A DNA stretch of 64,000 nt from Paraescarpia echinospica (lineage: Eukaryota; Annelida; Polychaeta; Sabellida; Siboglinidae). The DNA is taken from assembly GCA_020002185.1 (NCBI GenBank), contig CM034539.1, positions 33,259,774-33,323,773 on the forward strand. The letters are read 5' to 3'. Under the pieces are notes generated by a model. The model was not told the DNA's origin. It was given only the letters and a program-made list of their open reading frames with translations, and made no database searches. The translations under genes and the position numbers were made by a program. Each line of letters opens with the position of its first letter. Position 1 is the first letter of the stretch. Below are positions 13,601-26,000 of the stretch, piece by piece.

Positions 13601-13931
13601 GTTTAATGACACCTGTTTAGAGGTTTGAGACACCTCGCCCTGAAAACACATGTGCATAACAGAGAGAACAGGCTTCAGTACACCATTGGTTATCACCTTG
13701 AAACAAAATGCCAAGACACAGTCGGGCAATTCCAAACTGGCCGCCAGATTTTGATCCAGATTTTAATTGAAACTGTATATTTTGATTTTTTCTTGTTTCC
13801 AACCTGGAGTAATTTTTTTGTTTAGTCCTACGATTTTATTACATTTGAGAAAATCAACATGGAAGATGGTCCCTGTTATTTTTGCCCAAACAAACCAGAG
13901 TCTGTATAATTTATTATGTGTACAGGGATCC
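10604..13931. other. No gene recognised
   Basis: Intron-like AT-rich sequence. Only short frames under 90 codons without recognisable domains are present. The stretch around 12480-12600 is locally CpG-containing but carries no exon I can support. Confidence 0.5.
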
Positions 13932-13995
13932 TTCAATTAATTGTGTGTGTATATGTGTGTGTCTGTGTGTGTGTGCGTGCGTGCGTGTGTGTGCG
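13932..13995. repeat. (GT)n microsatellite
   Basis: An imperfect TGTG/TGCG dinucleotide tract. Confidence 0.85.
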
Positions 13996-14440
13996 ACTAG
14001 AAAATTAATATAAACCTGTGTGCAGCAGTGTCGTAGTCTTCAAATGTGCTATTTTTCCATTTGTAAAAAAAATTTCAGATTACAAACTCTCCTAAAAACT
14101 GGGTACCTTCTCAAAAGCACTGGTACTTTATTAATTCTAGACAATGAACCGAGAAGGGGAATACTAACTGTAACTGGGAATGGGCCCACTGCTGGTCTAG
14201 GATACACACTCATCCCAGTACACTATCAGCAGCTGTCCATGATTACTCATAAAGTCTAGTTAAGTCCCCTTGAAGCCACATAAGACAGGTGATTAAGGCT
14301 AGGCACTGTGACCTAGACAGATGTCTCTGTGTCTTCTATCACAGTTACAAGGAACAGTCACAAGAACTCATTAACACAGAAATCAATCTTTGCTGATGGA
14401 AGGGAGCAGTTTTAATGGATGGGGGGGGTTAGGTAAGATA

Positions 14441-14845
14441 CTTATTTGTTATTTTCTCTTTGATGGTCATGTTAATTTAGTTCTATGATGACCATGTTAA
14501 TTTCGTTGTTTGATGAACTGTAAAAAAAATTCTTGGTAACCGTGTTAATTATTTTCTTTGGTGATTATGTTAATTTGGTTCTTTGTTGAGTGTTAATTTT
14601 GCTCTTTGGAGACCATGTTAATTTTGTTCTTTGGAGTCCATGTTATTTTTTTGTGGGTAGCCTTTGGTTCTTAGTTGAGTATGTTAATTTTGTTTCTTGT
14701 AGCAATGGTAAATTTGTTCTTATTTTTTCAATGGTGACCATATTAATTTTGTTCTATAGTAACTGTTAATTATTTTCTTTGGTCGTCATGTTAATGTTCT
14801 TGTCTTGTTAATGTTGTCACCATGTTAATTTTGTTCATGTTATTG
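14441..14845. repeat. Degenerate 24-26 bp tandem repeat
   Basis: Variants of 'CATGTTAATTTTGTTCTTTG' with 'GTGACCATG' recur about 14 times with indels. It is an old, decayed minisatellite. Confidence 0.75.
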
Positions 14846-17800
14846 GGTCTGCATCTGTGGGTGGGAAATGGGTGCATTAAATGGGATGGTTGATATGTTT
14901 CAAGTATGGGTGGGTATGAGTGTTACACAGGGTGTATCGGTTGGTTTGTTTCAAGTATGGGTGTGTTGGGTGTAGACAGTATCAGCAGGTTCTGTGTGAC
15001 TGCAACACCTGTCTACCTGACAAGAACATCTGTACCTGTCAATAAAATGTAATATTTTTACGAAACCTACATGCCTAACTCGTATGAAAACCACGACACA
15101 CAAGGAAATATTATCCGAGAATGTAAACATTAAATGCAGGATATGGAGAAACCTCGAACTAGACAATCAATAGACTCGACGTGGCCACACACACGGAAAG
15201 ACACTGCCATGGAGGCTGGAACTTTGGCAGATGTTGCCATTACGGTTGTCACGGTAACGGCACAACAATGTGGAAGAGCAATCCTGCTCATGGAATACTG
15301 ATGATTCACTACTAAGGAGGTAGTCTAGGAGTGTTCCTATGCACGGTCTTGCACATGATCGCTGGCTGTGACAGTTTGATCGTCCAATTAATATCGGCTT
15401 AGAAATGTCTGTGGCATTCACCATATAAGTGTCATTGGTGGGGATAGATCACATTTTATCTTCCCAGTTCAGGGTAAACAAATAAGATGCCAGTGTTTTT
15501 GAGATGGTTTTTCCATCTGGTATTATTTGCAGCGTGGAACACGGAAAAGGGTACGTTTGTTGACTACGACACTTGTTACAAGCTTATATTTCTAGTTGCT
15601 AGTTGGGAACTTGATGGAAGGATCCCCCATGTACAAAGTCACAGACAGTTTGTTTGGGTAGCAAATGGTTGGCAGCATTTGTAATATATTGTTAGTTAGG
15701 AAAACAATTATAGGATTTGATGAAAATGCTACTGCAAGCTGGTGATAAGACGAACATGAAAATGTTCAGTTTTTATTAGAAATAAATTGTAACTTAAATT
15801 TACGATCATCTGTTATAACAGAGGTACTGAATGGAGACATGTCACTGCAGGGTGCAATCAGCCGGTAAAAGTAATAATAATAAATATATATAGAACTGAT
15901 ATTTGGTGCACAAACAAATGAAATGGAATTGCCTGATTAACATTAGCACTGGTTTCAGTGAGCACAACTATACTGATATGTGTCCTGATTTGCGGTGGGA
16001 GGGAATGTTTCATTTGTGTATCTCCTCTGGCAGACATCCATGTCAGGCTGATCGGACAGAAATATTATATTTTATCTAGCCATGATCATTGAGCTCACTT
16101 ACACCATTGAGAGATACCATGTTTCGCCAATATACACACAAATAGAGATCTGATATGTGTATTTTGTGAGTAGCATATTTGACTGCATTTACCGCCCATA
16201 CCTGCATGTGGCCCGCCCCCAAAATTTTGGGTTATGCACCCACCTGCTCGCATTATCACCCATCCACATCTCGGAAATTATCTGTGATAAAATGTACATG
16301 AAAAACATGCAAAAATGCCACAACATTGTAGGACGAAAGTTATCGAATATTATTCAGACCAGTGATGACACCTGCTGGATGTATTAATTCAATCCTAAGT
16401 AGGTTGGTTCATTGTCATTCTCTTGTACATATCCGATCATTTTTTTATCTAAAGTTAATTAGCTAAAGTTGCAGGGATGAATCCAAAATAAATGTTTGCA
16501 AAGTACCCCTTTGGTCAGGGGCAAATGTAAAGTATTCATATTTGGAAGGGGCAGATCTACTAGGGTGATAACGATGTCCTTAGTCCAAATTATGAAATTT
16601 TATAAATTACCAGTTCTCATTTTTTTCCAGTTACGCACATGATAAACCCAGTTACAAATGTGGTTAATTGAGAGTGGCAAAAAAGCCTATCATACTCATT
16701 TACTTATATACCATACTGGTGTTGTTTATAACTAAACTAAAAATGTATAATTCAAGGCTTGTTTTTTGACAGTCTGAACACCGTTTTGACATTGTTATTG
16801 AGAAAATAAAATCAAGTTATGATCCAATACAAAATCATGGTATTTAAAAACAACTAGAATCCCATTATCTAAAGATCAAAAGACCCGTTATTTAAAAGAA
16901 ACTGTTAGGATTTTCCCCAAAAAACCTATCCCAATGACGGAACAACAGATCTGTAGATAAGGGCCTGGTGACAACAGTATACAGACTGGTGCAAGATTAC
17001 AGAAGGATCTTGAAATGACTTGACACACCCTTGAAGCTGTGCTATGATGTCTGGTGCAGAGGTGTGCATATCCACCCCTTTGGCTTTCATTAGTTTCTAA
17101 TGAGCTGTCATTTGATGCCAGGTATGTGAGGGGGTGCTTCTGTATTGCCTCTGGGTGGTCCCACCAAGGACTTGTCAGTTGGATATTTAGGGGATTTCTC
17201 AAAGATGTCCTACCTATGCTCTTTGGGCCTAGTGACCCACAATGCATCAGTGCATCCTCTCCAGTTTCTCCTATTTCTGGCCTTGCATTTGGCTTCCGGC
17301 CATGTTTTTCTAACCTACCCACATTCTGCTTCCCTTCCTGCTTCCATGCTAGTGCTGTCAGACAGACTTCTTTCTTTCGGAGCACATCACCAATCTAGTT
17401 GAACTGTCTTTTCTTGACTCCTACGCTGATCTTCTGTTCCATAGTTGTACATGAATCATATCTACCAAACAGATGGATTTAACCAAGGTTTCCCATAATG
17501 TTGAGTGATGACTGTAATATCCGTGTGGTGTTTATGTCTTTTTATATGTGCTTCCGGTCGGTTTTACCTTTCCAGTCAGACATGTTGCATGCTAGATGTT
17601 GGCTGTGGAAAACATGTTTTGGTTTTTAATATTATGTGTCTAATAATAATAAGAAGAAGAAGATTCTTTGATACATCATATCTAGCTTTATTAACTATCC
17701 AATGCATTCACAATTTAAAATCCTATTTCAAATTAATAAATAAAACAATTTAATGAAAGTTAGTTTTCTTATAGTCCCGACAATACATTATGTAATTTAA

Positions 17801-19605
17801 CTGAAATTCCGTTAGTACTATTTTATCTTCAAATCTCTATATTATAACATGTTTATAATTTAAGAGCTCTATAACAGCATTTGTGATGTTTTTTGAAGTG
17901 TTCCCTTAACATTATTGGAACTGTTGGCATTAATCCTGCAGCAATCTGTGCTTCTGACATTCCCTGTTCCCCAAGCAATACGCCCACTGTGTCTACTGGC
18001 ACTTCTCACAGATATCATCAAATACGACCAGGAAACTGTCACTAAACTGCCTACAGTCAGCATGTTTAAATCACTGAGGGACCTCCAGAATACTCCGTAT
18101 AGCACTGTAACAGACACACTTGAATCATGCATTCCTGCCACTAAAACCTGATTTTCCACTAAATTGAATGATTGATATGTGCATCTATATATATTAATTT
18201 ATTATATATCACAGTAATTACATAAAATGCTATAAAAAGGAAATGCCTGAAAGAGATTACACTTCATTAGTGGACCATAGAGAAAAATCTGTTGTACCCC
18301 CAACGGTAGGCTGAGGGTTATCATAATCATGGACAGTTGAGTGCCATCTAAGCAATAAGTATTCAGTTACTTGGAACTCGATCATGGTAGAAATAGACAA
18401 ATCAGCCTCTTGTAAATGTACACATTAATTAGAGCTAGAAGGCTTTTAGATTGATGCTGTGTGATTTGCTATTTGATCGATTGTTTATTTATGTTTCCTT
18501 TTGCTAAGAGAGACAGGTACTCCTTGACTGCAGTCAAGAATATTCCTGGCCACCATTTTTACCATTTTCGCTTGAGCAAACAGGGTAAACTTTGTATTTG
18601 AATACAGGAGTGAAGTAACTGAACTCGTTACAGAGATATATAGAATTAATAAAACAGTCCAGTTTCATATCGTATGCACAGTTTGGATTAAATGAGGTTG
18701 TCTGTTATGTTACCCAATGTCATCAGTAAGGGAGTAAGTATTGGCAGGAAGTTCACTGGTGGAGCTGTCTGGTATGTAAGAACACTGAGCATCAATGGAA
18801 AATAAGGCAGATAAACCACCTGGCATCCGCAAAATTGCCAATAGAGTGTGTTTGATCTGAATGTTTTGTTTCAATTTGAACATTTTGTAAGCGCAACACA
18901 CAGATTGCGAACAATCTATCAGGTTTATTTAACACAGTTTGGTGGCAGTTACTTCAACATATTACTTCAGCATATTGACCCTCAGTCATTTCAAGTTGTA
19001 AAAATTTACTTTTCGATACCGGCTGATAGGTTGGTGGCGTCGTGTTTATATTGCTCTGACATGATAGCAATAAACATACAAAATTAGTTACCTTCTCCCA
19101 TATAATGTCAATTCTATTTTGCTTGGCAGGCATTTGGGGTTTCTTTTGCTATTTAGTTTAGGTTAGGCGATGTTTAGAGTTAAATTGATTGGCTGTGGGT
19201 GGATATAGTTAGGAAAATGATCATGAAAATTACATGATTTTATGGATTTTTGGCAAATAACTTCAAAATGGCTGCCTCCACACAAAATTGCATCTGACAT
19301 AAAAGTTGCTACTCCAAATTTTGTATCCAGAGAGACATAATATGTTGATGTAGCATGAACGGTTCAGAAGTTAGGGCCGTTTCAAGATTGTTACTTAAAG
19401 GTGCCCCCCACGGCCCCCAGGGGGATGATCAGTGTACACTCGGACCAAACATATTATTTATACTACAACCTATCAGGCGGTACCGAAAAGTAGACTTTTA
19501 CAACTTGAAATGAAAATGAAATGAACACAGGACTGATGTTCAACTATTGCCCAAGTCTATATTATATTATAAAATATAAACAGATGGCCTCCATTTAAAT
19601 AAATC
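14846..19605. other. No gene recognised; intron-like DNA
   Basis: This holds a 165-codon minus-strand open frame (16888-17385) overlapping 114- and 85-codon plus frames. None matches a family I know, and it may be a decayed transposon. The remainder is AT-rich with no visible repeats. Confidence 0.45.
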
Positions 19606-19794
19606 TAGTCTTGAACCTCACTTTACAGTCACCTTGGCAATACAGCCACCTTACAATTATGGTCACCCTATGACAGTCCCAAATTGTTTCTATACACAGT
19701 ACAGTATAGGAAATGACTCACAAATAAGGTCATCTCGCTATTCAGGTCACTTTTGCACCGTCCCAATTGTGGCCTTAATAGTGAGGTTCCATTG
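19606..19794 (+). mobile_element. TA-flanked miniature element, pogo/Tigger-like termini (MITE-1 copy A)
   Basis: The left end TTGAACCTCACTTTACAGTC and the right end, reverse-complemented CAATGGAACCTCACTATTAA, are related inverted repeats next to TA dinucleotides (19606-19607, 19795-19796). The internal 'CAATACAGCCACCTT' and 'TATTCAGGTCACTT' blocks are shared with copies at 34000-34180 and 49506-49690. It ends 77 bp before TMEM132 exon a. Confidence 0.7.
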
Positions 19795-19871
19795 TATGTA
19801 ATAACCATCTGTCTGAAACTATCATCTGTTATATTCAACGGCGTACTGAGTGTAGACTTGTGTGGTTGCAG

Positions 19872-20067
19872 GGTGCAGCATATCTTTGACTGGATCTTTG
19901 AAGTAGAGGAGGATGCTACCGGACAGGATCCGGGCAAACTTGTCTTTGTCCTTGAGTACGAGATGACTCTGATGAATCAGGAGAAGTATGGATCTGTTGC
20001 CAACAAGGTCGGCGCCAGGATACAGATACAGCAGGACAACACATACGCCATTGTACCCGTCATCAAG
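19872..20067 (+). CDS. TMEM132: TMEM132 exon a (first exon in window)
   Basis: The acceptor is TTGCAG at 19866-19871. The exon contributes one base to a split codon, then 65 codons beginning VQHIFDWIFEVEED and ending NTYAIVPVIK in phase 0. The aromatic-rich HIFDWIFEV start and the YAIVPV end are typical of the TMEM132 extracellular region. The donor CAAG/GTAATG lies at the start of a purine-rich tract in which this exon end and donor recur four more times. A pogo-type miniature element ends 77 bp upstream of the exon. An acceptor six bases further on (AG at 19877-19878) is possible but would shorten the conserved start. Confidence 0.88.
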
Positions 20068-23000
20068 GTAATGGATGGAGGGAGGGGAGGGAGGGAGAGA
20101 GGGTGGGAAAGAGGGAGGGAGGCAGCGAGGGATAGAGATAGATACAACAGGACAACACATACCATTGTCACCATAATCAAGGTAAGGGAGGGAAAGAGGG
20201 AGAGAGGGAGGGAGGGAGGGGTAAGGGAGGGAGGGAGGGAAAGGTATACAGATACAGGCAACATGTACGTCATTGTATCTGTCATCAAGGTAAGGGACAT
20301 GGGGAAGGAAGGAGGGTGGGAGGGACAAAGGGAGGGAGGAATGGGGAGGCAGGGTGGTTCAGATACAGCAGGACTACACATACACCATTGTACCAGTCAT
20401 CAAGATGAGGAAGGAAGGGAGGGGGGAAAGAGAGGGAGGGAGGGAGGGGGAGGGAGAGGTGGTTGGGTGATACGGAATTACAGATACAGCAGGGCAACAT
20501 GTACGTGACTGTACCTGTCATCATGGTAAGTGCGAGAGAGGAGGGAGGAAGGAAGGAGGGAAGGAAGGAGGGAGGAAGGGAGGAATATAGAGGAAACGTG
20601 GAAGGGAGAAAGGGAAGTAGAAAGAGATAGAGGGGTGGAGAGCAGGAAGGAGGGAGAGAGAGGAATGCAGAAAATGAAAGCATATTAAAGTCACAGGAAA
20701 GAGTCGCAACTAAATAAATATAATTAGTTTTATCTATGATTAAAAGTTGAAATACTGAGTACAAAAAACTGTATCTTGACATGTGATTGTAATCACAGAA
20801 GGGCCACATTTACTGTTCTTTGGAATATCCGTGACTTTATTTTCTGTAACTTTCCTAGAACACCGACTTTTGCGTGACTTTATTTCCTCCCACGAGGGAT
20901 AACAGACTTAGAAATGTATGATTTCCTTCAACTGTAATTTCTTGCAGCCCAAATGCCAACAAATAAACCTTCTCTAGGCACCCTAACTTGAAAGGCGATG
21001 TATTATTCATGAAAATGGAAGATTAAATAGCTCTTAGCAACAGGCTTCTACTGTTTGATTTATCACCAGATCAGTCAGACGGAGTTTGTTTGATCCACAG
21101 AACATCTCAAAAACTGTGTGTTTTTGTATTACAAGATTTATTTGGTAATGAGATTTTTAAAGGAAGATTAACAGTTGTTATCCAAAGCAAACTGCCAAGA
21201 TAGCAAGCAGACAAGGACATTTTTGGCTTAACCAGAGTCCATTTTTTTTTTATTTATTTATAATCCATCCTTCGGAGATATTTGTTTTTTGTAACATCAT
21301 GCATTTAGGAATATATGATTCTGACGTAATTGATCGTTACTGTATGTTACCGTTTATGTAGGATTTAATGGAGTGTCTACCCAGTAGTTTTCTGATTGTT
21401 GTAGAAACAAAAAATATGTAGAATGTGTTGAGATATAGTAAAAATGGATTCACTTGAAGGAGGGATTGCAGGTAAACTTTGAATGATCTGAGTCAATGTA
21501 TTAATTATTCAGTTAGTCAGCCAACCAACCAACCAACCAACCAACCAATCAATCAATCAATCAATCAATGATTATTTTTTGACGACAAGAAATGTAACTA
21601 CAGAATACAGTAACTAACTTGTGGGATATTACCCGGAAGACGGGGCTTCCATATTATCCGAAAGAAAAAGAATTATTGTACATGCACAACTGTACATGAA
21701 ACATGTACGTGTGCACATTTTTGTAAGTACCTCTGCATGTGCGCATACATACCGGGTACACAGATATATTTGGATATACATATAAACACACCTACTCTCA
21801 CATACATACATATATGTTCAGAGTGCGTATTTCACAAATAGGGAAGTTAACAGATCCGAGCCAACTATTTAAATTATGATGAGTGATTGAGTAACACACC
21901 TTCAGTACCAAGGCCCTACATTGTACTGTGTCACCTTTGGGCCGCAAAGAAATAGTGAGTTTCATTGTCAAAGACGAACAGGCCACCTGTGTCTTGCGTC
22001 TGCGGTTTGATACAATATACAGATTACACCGACTTTACGGTTGTAACATCAAGTGCACATACAATGTGATTAAAATCTGTGTCCGCCTTAGCCAAGGATT
22101 ACAGTATTTAGCGTAGTAGCATTCAAATAACACACATTTAATGCAGTGTAAAATCACCCACTGCGTCAGTGCTCCGCATATGTAATTTACCTATGAAGAG
22201 CACATTCAGGAGTTGTGAATGGATTTTTTTGCGGGACATTGGCCCCCTTTGTTGGGGTTAAGTCAAATTGACACGCCCGGCCCATATAACCCTTGGCTAT
22301 AGCCTTGGTCAAGTCAACTTCAAATCCATATTATCTGATTTAGTCCTGACAGAATTGTCACAATAAGTTGGTTTGTTCTGAGCCAGTGAAGTGGTTTAAG
22401 ATCTGGCATGGGGATCTTTTCACTACGATATGGCACTCAGAAGGAAAATCCACCATTCACCCAAATCTGTTGTACAGTTAAGGAATGTTTTCATAAGGTA
22501 AGAGATTAGGAAGATTGGATATAAGGAACAAATTGGCCAAGTCCTAATGTCTTCCAAAGTAATCTAAATAGTATGTAGCTTTTTGTTTGTTTCAATAATG
22601 CTGATAATCCTGTAAATTTTTTTTTAACTGTGTTGCATAAATAAACTGAGATGGTATTTCAGTAAATATTAAGTCATATTAAACAGAAATAATTTGTAAA
22701 TCCCAGGTGTATCCCTATTGAATACACGCATGAGTAACTTTGGTCCAGATAGTTCTCTAGATAGAGCAACTGAAACATCAGTTGAAGACATGTGGTTCTT
22801 CGAAATAATCTCGGAATCTTGGTATTTTACACCATGTGTTAAATCTGTATTCAAGAAACTTTCTGCAAACAATTGCCAAGATTAATAACTTCACATATGT
22901 ACACTTCACATCAGCATGCAGCACTATTCACCACGCACAGTAGATTGCTTATTGATAACACAATATTATTCGCCTGCACCTGGGGGAAAAAAAGAAATGC

Positions 23001-26000
23001 CCTAAACTAAGTGCGTATGCGTGACTACTCTTGCTACTGGTGTTTCATGTATCAACAGACAAGATAGTTTTTGTTATTTCGAGATTAATGATTATAGATT
23101 GACTGAATGCATCGCTGATGGTAGTCACTGAGTCATTTGTTTGAGGAGAAGCTCAGCTCCCAAGTTGTGTAGATCTGTGGGGTATCTCTGTTTCATGGAC
23201 AGTTAAATATCTATTACATGTCATGGTGTGGTGACTACTGGGGTCTATTTACTGGCCTCACACTACATGTATTGAGGGGTTGCAGGGGTGGCAGATTTGG
23301 GGTAAGATTAATGCCCTAGGTGCCAGTCTAGCATGTCAAAAATAACTGATACATCTTGATTGTAATCTGATGGGTGTGGAAATAACGGCTGACTTGTCTG
23401 GTGCAACATTGTACGTCATTGTGCTTCTGTTGAGGGTGCAAATTCTGACCGTTTTTATCTGTTTATTCATCCACTAGCTTTGGGGTGTGTTAAGTGTATC
23501 TCCTCCCAGTGCTGAGGTCCACTCGTCATATGTTCATTTGCTCCATCGGACCACTCGCCTCTCATCCACCAATTGACAGTGTATTTGAAAAGACACAAAG
23601 GGAATAATATAGAGTTTTTTCCCCTTTTTCAATGATCAATTTGAATGGTGAAACGTTCTCCAGAGGGTGCCACGATATATTTGATTTCCCGGGAAACGAA
23701 AAAAAATTATTGGCTGCACACAATGCTGTAATTGGTGACAGCAGAAATTAAATGGTCAGAAGAAACGAGTTTAAGATAAAAACTTGTCATCAAATGTATG
23801 TGTGAAAATATGCTAATTTTCTCACATATTCATGGACCACCGAGTTAAAATGTGTCAAAACGTATGCTAGTTAATATTTATTTCATTGAGTATTCCCTGT
23901 GGAGAATACTGTGTAATAGAGTAAAATATGCAGTAATATTTAATTCCACGTATGTTTTATATGGTGAAATAAACACTGCATCAGTGCCATCTGGTGAGTG
24001 GGGCAGACACTGACCAATTATTTGATAATGACTACATTTCTTAAATGCACTGTCATCAAGTTTAACAGACACAAAATAGTTGCGATCCATTTATTGGTTC
24101 TATTTATTCGCTTACTGCACATGACAAATTCCTGTGACATCCAATTTAACAAGATTGCCATCCGGAGCAGAAACCCTCATGGCTTATTGACAAGGAAGAC
24201 TACCATATTGAGAGTCGGACTATTTTTTGCGAAAAAAGCCAGATTGATCACTGGATGGTAATTAACAAGGCTGCAAAAACATTGACAAGGAAGCACAAGC
24301 AGTTGACTCATCGAGAGTCCAATGACTTACTTGGCTTAAGTGTCATGCTTGGATTCGAGCGTGGGCAATTCCCTGACGAACGTTCTCCAACTGGAGCAGT
24401 TCTGGCACATCTGGGCGGCGGTGGTGATGTCAATGCAGGCACATCTAGACGACGCTGGTAGTGCATATCGAACACGTCGAGGCGACGGCGATCTGCGAGA
24501 GTTGTTGCCCAGGATTCATCGCCATACAGAAGAACGGAAATAATCAGTGCACGGTACATATTTATCTTGGTTTTGAAGCTGATGCGCCATTTGCGGAAAA
24601 GAGGATTCGAGGAGCCTTGGAGATGCGGGATGTGATGTCTTTGACTGATATCCGTTGTTCGTTATAGCAGATCCTGAATAGATGAAAGAATCCAATGAAA
24701 TTAACTAAAAAAGACTGACAAAAGTACCATATTATGTTCTACAGGCATCAATTTGGGCAACATAATCCCAACTACAGGTGTACCTGGTAAATCTCATGAC
24801 AATAAATTATGTTATTTTGTAATGCATGCTTTACATTTATTTCTTGTGAGTTACAAGGTTGAAGGTGTAAATCCATATGAATCTGTATGTATAAATTTGT
24901 TTAAATCCATGTTATGTTTTTAATAGTTGACCATCATATGTAATTCCTGTTTCATTTATGTGTCACAAACTACTAGGCTATTAATTAACAATAAAAGGTG
25001 TCTTTGCTAAAAGTTTGTCGGTTGCATTGCAAGATTTCAGGGCAAAACATGATCAATGCTAATTAAATGACATTTTTTATTAGACACAAAATTCAGATTT
25101 TAAATGAAAAGGAAAAGTTATTTTGCTATCAGTTGTTAAGATATTGTATTTTTAATGATATTCCAGTATCACATGCAAGTTTTCATTTATGTTCTGAGTA
25201 CAATGCACGTATGTATGTTTTTGTTAGAAACAAAAAAATTATGTATGGCATTTTATCCTGAAACCTATCAATTTATACATGTAAAATCAAATACATACTT
25301 TAGTAATTTGTTTGAAACAAATTTATATTAAAACCACATTTCTCTAGAAATTATTGTGTACCCATGGTGCAACAAACCAAGGACACCTGGAGAAGTGATC
25401 ACAACTCAATTCTGTCAGATAGAAGAAAGACCCTCTATAAAAGCAGAGCATTGAAATAACCCATAAGTTACTCTAAATAAATATCGCCGTTTTCTGAAAT
25501 GCATACCGATTGATAGATGAGATGCAAATGGTCCAAGGACATAAACGAACATAGAAAGATGCGAATGAGTGTTGGCACTTGGGAGGGGATGCACTTACAG
25601 TGATCCAAAGTTAGCATATTAATGCGTAATTATAAACTTCTATAGCACCTGTATCCCCAGGAATCTGAGCACAGAGGCGCAACATTAAGAATCATTACGC
25701 AGAATCGTTAACAGGGACGAGCAAGAGTCGTCATTAAAGCAAGGGACCGCCGAAGGTTAGGGTGGGAATGCAATTCCAAACAAATAAGTCTTTATTCATT
25801 TCGAAAGAAGGTTATAGTTTCAACTTACAGATGGATTTCAAGAGATGGGAGTTGATTTTGTATTTTGGGTTTGTCTACAGAGAAAGCAAGTTTGCCAGTG
25901 TTAAGCTTAGTTTTCTGAACAACAAGACTTTGTGAAACAGATGATCTGAAGGTCCTGGGGATGTGTGAAAAACTTATGAGATTAGCCAAATACAGTGGGG

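Noticed and set aside
16888..17398. 165-codon minus frame overlapping 114-codon plus frame
   Set aside because: No recognisable domain, no splice context linking it to a gene; could be chance or a decayed transposon.
19822..20809. Minus-strand Ser/Pro/Leu-rich frames of 62-174 codons
   Set aside because: They are the antisense of the GGGA-rich exon-boundary array in TMEM132.
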